DNA of 64,000 nucleotides, taken from positions 83,673,144 through 83,737,143 of the forward strand of contig NC_092859.1 in the NCBI RefSeq assembly GCF_032062135.1, given 5' to 3'. This document shows, piece by piece, positions 48,015 to 57,080 of this stretch. Source of the stretch: Pyxicephalus adspersus. Its lineage: Eukaryota; Chordata; Amphibia; Anura; Pyxicephalidae. A program made the position numbers and the translations under genes. The notes beneath the pieces are model-generated. The model was not told the origin of the DNA and searched no databases. It worked only from the letters and a program-made list of their open reading frames with translations. Positions within the stretch are counted from its first letter, which is position 1, and every line of letters starts with the position of its first letter.

Positions 48015-48438
48015 AGCTACGTACACACTTCCAATTATTATCGTCGGAAAACGAACGACGAACGTTCCTGCACGATATATATGAACGATCGTATAGCACC
48101 GATCCTGCACATAGAGGTAACGACGCGATCGTTCGTAGATATTGTACACACAATAGATACGATCGTTTAAGCGATAGAGGAACTATGTGCACGACAGGAA
48201 AGTGAACGGACGTTCGTTCATCACGCATGCTCTGAACATGGACGATCAACGAACGACCGTACACACGAACGATGTTCAACGATCGTCGCCCAATCCGATC
48301 CGCCGGTCCGGTCGTTCGTTTCCAACAATTTTCCTCGTTCGTCGGCGTCGTTGGTTACTTTTTTACTAACGATTTTTTGCCCAATCGATCGTTCGTCGTT
48401 CGATTGTAACGATAAAAATTGGAAGTGTGTACGCACCT
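48015..48438. mobile_element. PIF/Harbinger-like MITE, CGATCGTTCG-rich subfamily, copy 2 (inverted)
   Basis: Flanked by TTA at 48,012-48,014 and 48,439-48,441, with ends AGCTACGTACACACTTCCAA and, inverted, AGGTGCGTACACACTTCCAA. It is nearly the reverse complement of 8,522-8,945 and equally CpG-rich, which argues for recent insertion. The 60-93-codon ORFs inside mirror those of copy 1 and are not genes. Confidence 0.82.
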
Positions 48439-48456
48439 TTAGAAATATCAAGGCAA

Positions 48457-48627
48457 TAGGCCTGATTTATTAAAGCTCTCCAAGACTAGAGAGGATACAC
48501 TTTCATCAGTGAAGCTGGGTGATCCATCAAACCTGAATGCATTCCAGGTTTGCTGGATCACCCAGCTTCACTGATAAAAGTGTATCCTCCCCAGCCTTGG
48601 AGAGCTTTAATAAATCAAGCCCTATGT
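48457..48627. mobile_element. Palindromic 'TGATTTATTAAAGCTCTCC' MITE, compact copy
   Basis: GGCCTGATTTATTAAAGCTC at the left and gagctttaataaatcaagcc at the right are inverse. The two ~80-bp arms meet almost directly at 'cctgaatgcattccagg', without the spacer of the 36.7-kb copy, making a near-perfect hairpin. It begins only 19 bp after the Harbinger-like MITE ends. The flanking TA on each side may be a target duplication. Confidence 0.8.
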
Positions 48628-49477
48628 GTCTGGCTTCTTCTCAAAGAACTACATGGGGCACTTAAGGCTCCACACCATTCTTTGAATTTTATGAATGAGA
48701 TGTAAAATGCAGACTGTGGTGTGGAGTAACCTTTCAGTGTTCGGCAGATAGTGGTATCTGCTGTTCTCTATTAATAGCCTCCTAGTATCCATATTTTATT
48801 ACAGTGTTTTTAAGCTGTCCATAGACATTAGAGGCAAGTGGGTTGTGTGGGCTCAATCTGACAAAAGTCTATAGATGCAGCACACACCTAAACCCTCTCC
48901 CTAAAGATTCATGAGGACATTTAGGGGGTCTATTTATAATGCAATGAATGTGACAGTTAGCCAACAGTCTCTGACTGAGAACTAATTACTGCTATTTAAA
49001 ACACATGCTGCTTGCTGAATGTCAGATTTACTGCTTTATAAATAGACAAACTTTTCACTACCACTTCCACATTCTTTGTGAAGGTTGTTCTTCTTTCCTT
49101 TGTATTGCTGACAATACACTGTACAGCAGAACAAAATATACAACTCAGAAGTACTTAATAATACCAGTATACATGCCAATACAAATACAGAACCTATGCA
49201 TCTATTTGGAAGGAGTGTGCAGTAATTTTCATATAATCCCAGAGTGCATTGTACTACTGGAGTGGTAAAGGACTTGCAGGGGTGGTAAAAACGTGTGGAA
49301 AAAAAATAAGGATAATCCTTTTAAATAAAATATTGAGTCATTTGTCTCAGTTGTTTATTTTGTGAACTATACAGTGTGTAATTATGCAAATTTACTCATG
49401 TTTGCTAATAAAAACTAGTGGTTTACATTTACCTGATAAACCTGTGAAATTACTGCATTGAGGCTTTTAAATCTTGT
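48628..49477. other. Intergenic DNA, nothing recognised
   Basis: The 87-codon ORF at 49,005-49,268 is cysteine-rich by chance composition and has no recognised domain. Confidence 0.45.
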
Positions 49478-49612
49478 CCAGATCCAGCAAACCTTAAAAA
49501 TTATTTGCTGTTAGCAACGGTTTTCAATCCTGGACCAATTCCATCCCAGGTTTGCTAGATCACCAAGGTTCTTCCATGATAGTCTATCTTCTCCAGTCTT
49601 GGAGAGCTTTAT
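49478..49612. mobile_element. Diverged copy of the palindromic MITE
   Basis: 'agatccagcaaacctt' is followed by spacer and then 'tcccaggtttgctagatcac' and 'ctccagtcttggagagcttt'. The outer part of the left arm is lost and the right end is worn, so this is an older copy. Confidence 0.65.
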
Positions 49613-49657
49613 ACATAATTTTGATTTAATTTCTTTGTCTGGGTCAGTAGTTTAAGG

Positions 49658-49933
49658 CAGAAGTTCCCAACCTGTAGTTAGTGGCCCAGGCTGGTGCACC
49701 CCCCAGTGGGGTCAGGAGAAGGACCCCGCTTGGGGGGCGCACTGGCCAAAGCCACAGACCATGTCCTACGTATGTAACGTAGGCTCAGGGTGGTGGGCAG
49801 GTTGTGTCTCTGGAGTTTAGGTTTCTGGCATCATGACATCACTCTGGGGAAAGTTTCTTCCCCTTTGAATGACACACTGTCTGGAGTCCATAAATTTAGT
49901 GGTCCATGACATCTAAAAGGTTGGGGACCACTG
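49658..49933. mobile_element. hAT-type non-autonomous element (8-bp TSD)
   Basis: Starts CAGAAGTTCCCAACCTG and ends AGGTTGGGGACCACTG, flanked by a perfect 8-bp duplication gtttaagg (49,650-49,657; 49,934-49,941). The interior shares 'gcaccccccagtggggtc' and 'atgacatcactctggggaaa' with the elements at 188 and 21.5 kb, in the opposite orientation. No transposase coding. Confidence 0.88.
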
Positions 49934-49941
49934 GTTTAAGG

Positions 49942-51795
49942 TATAGCAGCTAGTGAATAACAGGTAGATATGACATTTCCAGGATATTAGCAAATAAATA
50001 ATACAAATTGAACATATTGGAGGAAATGATGGGTTGATTTTCACCGCTGCTTAAAGCTTTCTGCACTTGCACTTCTGCACACTGCACTTTTCTAAAGATG
50101 TTTGTTCGAATCACATACTGGAAAACTGTCACGGAAATAGAATCTTGAAATATATGCAGATAAGTCAGACATTATTTGTTTTCTTATGTTGGCAGCTTAT
50201 GGGATTTATCCTGGCCTTTTTTATGGAATAGCTGATCCAGAACAATTATAAATATAGGACGGGGGAGCTGCGTCCCAGTCATACTCCTGTAGATTCCACC
50301 TTGAACAACACGTCAGCAGTGGCAGCTCATATACCTTGCAGTATTGTTCATTAAAGGAAATCTGTATGGAGAAAATGTTGTTGGGCTTCCATTTCTAAAT
50401 TGCTTATAAAAATGCTAGTTTGTTAATCTTTAGCATGTCTTACTCTGTACAGTAAACTAGAATAACTGGTTGTCATTTGATACCATATGTTGTACATCAT
50501 TATACATTTTTACTTCACTATATTTAGTAAGCGCAATCATGTTAAAAAAAATAGATTCCTGTGTTCTCAACTATGTTACCAGTAGGCCTTGGTATCAAAG
50601 TAACAATTAGGACAGTACAAAACACAAACATTTGGTTTTTTATATGCCAGCTATAAATCAATGATGTGTTCTATAAATTCTTAAATGTTGAGAACTTTCT
50701 TATTTGCCTGATTTTTGATTTGATGATTGCAGTGTGTCACTAGGAAACCAAGTTGCCCAAGGGCAGCACAATGAGACATAGTCACGCATCTCCTTCCTGT
50801 CAGCAATAACGTGTCACTGTAAACTGGATATAATAGCACCAACTCTTTAGTTTCCATGAGGTCAAGTTTAAACTGAATCTTTTGGCACTGAATCAACAGA
50901 ATCTGAGAATGTTACCATCCTAAAAATAAAACAGAACTATGCAGGGTTTGCTGCTATATGTCATAATTACATGAGACTTAAATCAGTGTCTTAGAAACAG
51001 ACGGCTTTATTTCAGCAATTGAAGAGTAAATCTGAAAAAAATCATGATCAAAGAAGGTTCACTGCCTAGTTTAGTATTGCCGTTGTGTTTATCTAATTTA
51101 TTATATTTAATATGTATTTTAAAGCATTTATGGTACTTGCAAGAATAGGCATAGGGAGACCTTGGTAGTGGGATGATGTTGGGTATTAAAATGACATTAA
51201 CCACAATGTTGAGGAAGTACTTCACTTTCTCAAGGAAAACTTCTCACATAGGCATAGATGAAATGATAAATGATTTCTACACAGTAAACACAAGGCATCA
51301 TCCACCCACAAATTGCATTAGAGGCAGAGTCCGTAAACCTAGAATTAAACTGCAAACAGAATAACACTATAGTTTACCCAAGTTGTTTAGTTCTAGTTTC
51401 AGTAATGTAGAGTAAAAAAACTTTTGCTTTCTGTCTCTCTGCCCCAGTGTGCTTTGTGGTCACACAATAGAGCCATAAATAACCACATTCACGAAATTCA
51501 CACAAAATTACCCTGTGACATCCCCACATCACACATGAAACAAAACTTGTAGGTGTTCTGGCCTAACATCATTACATAACTTTACAAATGTTAGCTATGG
51601 ATCTGCTATGGATTCTGCACACCCCGTGGTGGAATTATGGTGGTCAGTGTGCTTTTGTCTCTATGATACTCTATGACCTAAAGATTTGTTGCTAATTTCA
51701 AACTCTGAACAGTTGTTGAAAGAATCATACCCTATGTACAATTTGGATCTGTAGCAATATCTGTACACCCAGACTGAAGTAAGAATACCTCCTAT
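49942..51795. other. Intergenic DNA, nothing recognised
   Basis: AT-rich with short ORFs only. Confidence 0.5.
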
Positions 51796-51860
51796 ACTGT
51801 ATCCCTATTTAATGTACAGAGCTGTTTAATATGTTGGCGCTATTTAAATACTGTTAATAT

Positions 51861-51892
<32 letters not shown>

Positions 51893-51900
51893 TAATAATA
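51796..51900 (+). repeat. LINE/SINE-type 3' end, copy 5 (sense)
   Basis: 'tccctatttaatgtacagag' then 'aatatgttggcgctatttaa' and an (AAT)n tail at 51,859-51,900 interrupted by an A9 run. The sense orientation shows that AAT units are the true 3' tail. Confidence 0.75.
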
Positions 51901-54042
51901 TTTAGACAATAGTTGCTTATCCCAAGTTTTAGCTTTAGTACTAAAGAGCCAATACCCCCAATGGTTACAATGGCAGCCCCTGTATTTCCTCATAAAGATT
52001 ACCGTTGGCGATGACAGACATTAAACATGCAGCAAGTTTTTTGGCAATATACATTTTTTCCAAATAGTGTATTATACAGTGTGGTAGACTAAAAACATTT
52101 ATTAATTCCATATGCAAACAGGGCTTGCCTTTAGCAAACAAAAACAGTGATGAAACTGTCTGATCACAGGAAAACACTACAGATCAAAGGTAAAAGACCC
52201 AGCAGACATTACCATATAATGGTGTGCCCAGACCTACACTGATTTCTGTATGTTCTCACAAGGAATAGTTTATTCTGCAGCTCCATTTAGTCATAAAGTT
52301 ATCACAGTACACGTAAGCCACTATTTGCAGTTATCTTTGTTACCTGCTTTACTTATTAATCATTAAAGATATCATATCATCAATGATTATTTACCTAAGT
52401 TGTAATATGATAACTATTTCTAATATCAGTGTAGGTGGCATTCATTGCTATATATTTTTCACAATGTTGAATACAGTGAACCACAAAATACTGCAATTCA
52501 TAAATATTTTGACATGTCTTATAAATGTACACAATTCAATTTTGTTTTAGGACAGATTCATACTGTTGCGGAATGTTTACACCCCTTACACAAACCTAAC
52601 CCAGTCTTCCCCTGGATTGTCTATACTTACCAAGATCTAAAGGGATGTGGTGAGGTCTGTTTACATTCCCCTGCCTCGCCTTTAGACAGGCCATTGCCAA
52701 AGATAAAGCAGTAACTGGGCATGCGTAGCGCCTCCTTTTCTTTTAACATTCCACTAAGCCATATGTTCATTTTTATGGGGTGCTATGATATGTAAGCCAA
52801 TGGTAACTAGGTTAGAAAGGAAGCAACTTCTCTCTAATCTGATTGGGCAGCAGAGGAAAGAATGATAGAAACATATTGCCAAAGAACAGACTATTCTTCA
52901 GAATCAAGAATTTATTTGTTTATTGTGCACAATACTTTGCCCAAAATAGCTTTGGTCCTAGCTTCTTCCCTGAAAGTAGAGTGGGAAGAAAGTGCAGGAG
53001 CCACTGGGGGGCCAGGTTTGAAGGCCCTCTCTCTGGGAAATAGGACCAACGCTGATACTCCCTGTGTACTTTTTGTGCACCTGGGAATTAGGTTTTCAGG
53101 TGTGTGCATGCATCATGGACTAAAAGTTCTGTTGCTCTATGTATCAGTTTTTTGTAGTTAGCCGAATAGGTGAATGCAGCAGGAACCAGCAACACATTTG
53201 CTCTATACCCCTCTATCCACATCCCATGGTACATTACCAAGAGGGTCAGTGGGAGGAATATTTCCTACATTTGAGGTCATTGGGAAGAACCCCCTACTTA
53301 CAAATAGTAATAAGTTATCTATGAGGCAGATTTTTCTCTTTCCCCAAAGAACCGCCAGTAACCTTTGAAAGAACCCTTTGCAGGTAAATTGATCTTTTCA
53401 TACAGGAGTCATGCTAGTGATAGCCTATAGTTGGGTTTTTCCATACCAAATTGGAAATGTAGCTGTTGTGTTTTTCCTGGTGTCTGATGGACGTTCTTTT
53501 CTTAAATACAAGCAGCCATGTTTGTTTACATTCTTTAAAATGAATGTTAAACCAATCTAAGTTCAGACAGGTGGTGGGAACAGTAGTTCCTGGGTGGCTC
53601 TTGGCATCTTTCAGCCGCTTGGCAGTCCTATCTGTGGTGCTGGTTCTTAGTGAGCAAATGCTTTATCTAACAGCGGACCTTACCCGGCTGTTCTCTACCA
53701 TCCCTAAATATTCCCTACTGATGGTTCCAGATGGGACGCTACATGAATTATCCCAACCATAGGCACAGGTATGAGCAATCAGAAACTTAACTGTAACCTT
53801 AATGCTTGTCTAAACTTAGTCCTACTGATGAAATAAAAAAGGAAGTCACTTCTGTCCTTATTGTGGTTATTTTACAAATCATTATTTAAATATTTTCTAA
53901 ATGTGACTAGTTGCATATTTTGCCCCATCTCATATATCATATGGCTCAAATTGAAAATCATATTTAACAACTGATCTCTAAACTTTATTCTTTATTTTTT
54001 ATGCAAAAGTCTGATTTTTTATTTGGTTCATGACCTTTCAAA
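51901..54042. other. Intergenic DNA with one unclassified repeat
   Basis: At 53,370-53,430 the stretch 'ctttgcaggtaaattgatct tttcatacaggagtcatgct' has a close relative at 56,285-56,335, so it is part of an interspersed repeat. The ORFs at 52,843-53,161 and 53,544-53,762 (up to 99 codons) have no domain that I can name. Confidence 0.45.
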
Positions 54043-54044
54043 TA

Positions 54045-54517
54045 CAGGTAGTCCCCAGGTTAAGGACATCTGACATATGGACGCCTCCTGGATATGAATG
54101 GGACTTCCCTGCTTGCTGTGTGCAGAATGGAGGCTTGGAGAGCAGTTTGCATGACTTGCAGAAGAAATCTTTTGCTAAACACAGCTGAGGTTGTGGGTTA
54201 TCTTAGGGGGTGAGCTCTTTCTGCAGCCTAATGTAACTCTTTAATGACCAAGACAAACTCTGCAGTTGTTTCTTTTTGCATATCAAAGCACAGCTTGCTC
54301 CAGAAGTTACTGAATGTCTAGACTCCATAAAGATTTTGTTTGTGATTTACTCACAGTGGGGTTTTTTTTTACAGTAACTGACACCACGCTGGCTATTATT
54401 ATGTTGAGACGAACATCTGTCCTAATTATATTTATTAAAATAATATATTGTTCTGACTTACATACAAATTAAACTTAAGAACAAACCTACAGTCCCTATC
54501 TTGTATGGGACTACCTG
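54045..54517. mobile_element. pogo/Tigger-like Tc1/mariner non-autonomous element
   Basis: A 473-bp element with CAGGTAGTCCC at the left and GGGACTACCTG at the right, a perfect 11-bp inverted repeat, flanked by TA on both sides (54,043-54,044; 54,518-54,519). Further inside, 'ggttaaggacatctgacata' pairs loosely with 'cttaagaacaaacctac'. The TA target and the CAGGTAGTCCCC end are in the style of pogo/Tigger elements. It has no transposase frame. Confidence 0.75.
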
Positions 54518-54519
54518 TA

Positions 54520-55009
54520 CACATTTTCTGCAACCTAACATGATAAACCTGAAATAAAATACAACCCCACACTTCATCAGGTACATGCTTGACTTGGTCT
54601 ATGGGTTCTGTAAAATGCATTTCACTTCCCCTTCATGTAACTGCTGATACCAGAGGCTGGTGGGCCCTCCATGTCCTCCCAATGATGGGCTATTTCTCAG
54701 CCCCTGTGACCACAGTACAAGAGACTGCTGGTAGCAGGAAGTAAGGTGAGTAAAAGTGATATTTGCAGGAACCCCAGGCAATAATATATATTTGACCCTT
54801 GAAGTGCAGAGGTTGCCCCACTGTAATTACCCATCTTAACCGGAAGAATACTTTCATGTGTCCATTTTACATAAAAGCTCCCTCCCTCCTACTACATGTC
54901 TGCCCCATATTACACAGTTGTTATTATAAGGCATGGAGGGCGGCCATTAGAATATGTTGCTGAATTTCCTCATATATTACAATGCTCTTTATTGCACGGT
55001 TGCCCAGGT
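54520..55009. other. Sequence between last transposon and the NUDT4 promoter region
   Basis: No gene or repeat was recognised; composition rises gradually towards the GC-rich promoter. Two minus-strand ORFs of 60-61 codons lack domains. Confidence 0.4.
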
Positions 55010-55021
55010 AACACTTGTAAG

Positions 55022-55096
55022 AGAAGGCGTGGCTCCTCGTAACCCCTCTCCAGCAGCACGAGGGACACACGCACACACAGCAAAGAAGGCGTGGCT
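55022..55096 (+). promoter_or_regulatory. Paired 13-bp GC-box-like direct repeat
   Basis: AGAAGGCGTGGCT occurs at 55,022-55,034 and again at 55,084-55,096, 62 bp apart (about six helical turns). The GGCGTGGC core resembles Sp/KLF-type GC boxes. The pair marks the upstream border of the CpG-rich region. The repeat is seen directly; factor binding is inference. Confidence 0.4.
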
Positions 55097-55217
55097 TCCG
55101 CAGATAGTGGAATGCGCGCGCCACGCCCTGTACAGCCTCGCGGAGCGCGCGCACACGGCTCAGGCTCCATTGAGCCGCTGCTCGTGGCCAGTCTATAGCC
55201 CTCCCCGCCCTCGTCAG

Positions 55218-55227
55218 TGCGCATGCG
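55218..55227. promoter_or_regulatory. NRF1-like site
   Basis: TGCGCATGCG fits the core of the NRF1 consensus YGCGCAYGCGCR and is its own reverse complement except at the ends. It lies about 350 bp upstream of the NUDT4 ATG inside the CpG-rich region, a typical position for this factor in TATA-less promoters. Confidence 0.5.
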
Positions 55228-55408
55228 TCCCTCGACCGCTACAGGAGGGCGGCGCGCGCTGGAATGCTACCTTAGTACCCCTCTCGTAGAAAGACGTGCG
55301 GCGGGGCAGTGCGCGCGCAGGGGTGGGAGTCACAGGGGGGCCGGGTGAGAGAAGACGGTGGAGCCAGACCAGAAGAACGGACAGACACACCGGAGACGGC
55401 CCAAGTCC

Positions 55409-55468
55409 ATGGAGAGTCGAGTCTCCCCCGTATCGTCACTCCTCTCTGCTGCTTTGAGCCTTCTCTAA
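55409..55468 (+). other. Possible upstream ORF in the NUDT4 5' leader
   Basis: An ATG at 55,409 (context tccATGG, with G at +4 but no purine at -3) opens a 19-codon ORF that starts MESRVSPV and stops with TAA at 55,466-55,468. The stop lies 112 bp before the NUDT4 ATG. If the transcript starts upstream and the leader is unspliced here, this would be a short non-overlapping uORF. The predicted peptide matches nothing I know. Confidence 0.3.
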
Positions 55469-55580
55469 CCCCGGGCCGGCTCTCCACCCGGGCGCTCTCG
55501 GACGTGTGGTGAGGTAATACGAGCGGCGAGAGTCGCGGTGACAAGCAGCACTCGAGGTGGTCGGAGGAGCAGCCGCCTCT

Positions 55581-55679
55581 ATGATGAAGTTCAAGCCGAA
55601 CCAGACTAGGACTTACGACAGGGAGGGCTACAAGAAGCGGGCGGCCTGCCTGTGCTTCAGGAACGAGAGGGAGGATGAG
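55581..55679 (+). CDS. NUDT4: NUDT4 coding exon 1 (diphosphoinositol polyphosphate phosphohydrolase 2, N-terminus)
   Basis: The 33 codons begin MMKFKPNQTRTYDREGYKKR and end in an acidic EREDE stretch. This is the N-terminus of the DIPP/NUDT3-NUDT4 Nudix hydrolases, and the MMKFKPNQTRTYDREG form fits NUDT4 rather than NUDT3, which I recall as starting MMKLKSNQTRTYDGDG. The family removes the beta-phosphate from diphosphoinositol polyphosphates (InsP7, InsP8) and cleaves diadenosine polyphosphates, mainly in the cytosol. The exon holds the first strand of the fold; the Nudix box itself must lie in later exons outside the window. The reading frame is open upstream to 55,557, but the first in-frame ATG is 55,581, followed at once by a second ATG as in the family. 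The exon ends GAG|gtgaga with the donor at 55,680, in phase 0, so the next exon should begin with the Val codon of the family's EDEV sequence. Differences from the mammalian form (Tyr after DREG, Asn-Glu-Arg near the end) are conservative. Confidence 0.95.
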
Positions 55680-56403
55680 GTGAGACCGGAGGAGACCCCC
55701 CCCCCCCATACACACCGGCCTGCTGTGTCACCGCCACCCATTACACACCCTGCCACGGACACGGGAAATCCCCGGGGTATTCGGTGTTACCCCCTCCCCC
55801 ACCCCTGTGCTGGGAGCCCGGCGCCTTCTGTCAGGATCACCCCTCCGATACCCCCTGATACCCCCCGGATCCACATGTGTGTGAGCAGCACCCCCTGCCG
55901 TGCCCACTGGGCCCCGCACCCCTATGTACACATATGGAGGGGAGGACACATGACCACCGAGTGGGGGAAGTTCTTGTATTTATGTGTAAGATGTCTTGGC
56001 ATGTGTGCGCTATGTAACTTATCAGGAATCCTGGCATGATTTGTGTGTGTATGGGGCTATCGGCTCCAAGCATTGTGTGTGTGATCGGCCTATGCTGCCT
56101 TTGTGTTCTCTTTATGATGCAAAGCCCGGCCATCAAACAACTTCACTGATCCATGGCAGCACGGAGCTTTCTATATTACTAGATGAATCGTCATGACTTA
56201 CTGCATGTGCAAGCCCCGGATATTTTTGTTTTTTGAACTTTGCTGGTTGTTCTAGCTTTGTCAGCGTTCCATTGTAATGGAACTTTGCAGGTAAATTGAA
56301 CTTTCCACAAAGAAGTCATGATAGTGATGGCCTATAGTCCCCATAGCTAATGGGAAGTCCAGCCGAGGTCAGACTGAAACCATGATCGGTTCTTCCTGAT
56401 TTA

Positions 56404-56417
<14 letters not shown>

Positions 56418-56466
<49 letters not shown>

Positions 56467-56482
56467 GTGTGTGTGTGTGTGT
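56418..56482. repeat. (AT)n(GT)n compound microsatellite
   Basis: About 22 AT units followed after a short break by about 7 GT units, within NUDT4 intron 1. Confidence 0.92.
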
Positions 56483-56718
56483 CTTAGGGGCTGCCACTGT
56501 AATTTCCCAATATTTTACCTATTATACCAAAATATTTATTTTACAGCTATTGTCCTATATGGTTTGTCATTACTTTTGTATTTTTAGTGTATTTACCAAT
56601 AGCTTATATATATAGTGACTTAGGGAAAAATTGATTAGTGAATGACAGGACCACCACATTTATTGATTCTTTTCATATAAACTTGCCTTAATAAATTTCA
56701 GAACCAAATTCTCTAGCC

Positions 56719-57080
56719 CAGGGGAGATCACGCTTTTTTGCTTGCGAGCTACTTTTTTAATGACCAAGTCAAAATGATCTACCAACAATAAAAACTTGGA
56801 CTTATCTCCTGTGTGTGTTTATTTTGAAATGCAAGGCTCTGCCATGAATTGTTCATGGGCACTCCCCAGTCCTCGATTGGTCACAAGGTCCATGCCATGG
56901 TCAGAGTTTGTGCAGAGTAATCCCAGGTATAGTGGTCAGAGTTTGTGCAGAGTAACTTTTGCTGTGGAAGAGGAGGCTGTCTGTACAAATGTGCAAGTTC
57001 ATTGTATATGTTATCAGCGGGCCACCATCTTGTACCAGTGAGGGTATGCCAGTTTGTGACATGGAATCATCAGGAGTGTC
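56719..57080 (+). mobile_element. hAT-like element, left end recognisable
   Basis: CAGGGGAGATCACGC followed by 'ttgcgagctacttttttaat gaccaagtcaaaatgatcta' is the left part of a hAT-like family with a 'gcgagctac' motif. Two copies of 'agtggtcagagtttgtgcag'-like sequence (about 56,897 and 56,931) lie inside. The right end is not visible; 57,080 is an estimate. Confidence 0.5.

Larger units (their letters stand above)
55010..55850 (+). promoter_or_regulatory. NUDT4: CpG-rich TATA-less promoter region of NUDT4
   Basis: Base composition changes sharply here from AT-rich to GC-rich with many CpGs, on both sides of the NUDT4 start codon. No TATA box stands at a sensible distance from the exon. The region carries an NRF1-like palindrome (55,218-55,227), two copies of a GGCGTGGC-containing 13-mer (55,022 and 55,084) and several GCGCGC runs. 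This is the usual form of a housekeeping promoter. The transcription start cannot be placed from sequence alone; the 5' UTR probably begins somewhere between about 55,230 and 55,500. An additional splice within the 5' UTR is possible, because GT dinucleotides in donor-like context occur near 55,506-55,515. Confidence 0.75.

Noticed and set aside
54954..55289. Plus-strand ORF of 111 codons upstream of NUDT4
   Set aside because: It lies in CpG-rich promoter sequence where stops are rare by composition, is low-complexity Arg/Pro/Ala, overlaps two minus-strand ORFs of similar length, and shows no domain.
55272..55715. Minus-strand ORF of 147 codons antisense to NUDT4 exon 1
   Set aside because: Its length is explained by GC-rich, stop-poor DNA; it is the antisense of a confidently assigned coding exon and has no recognisable domain.
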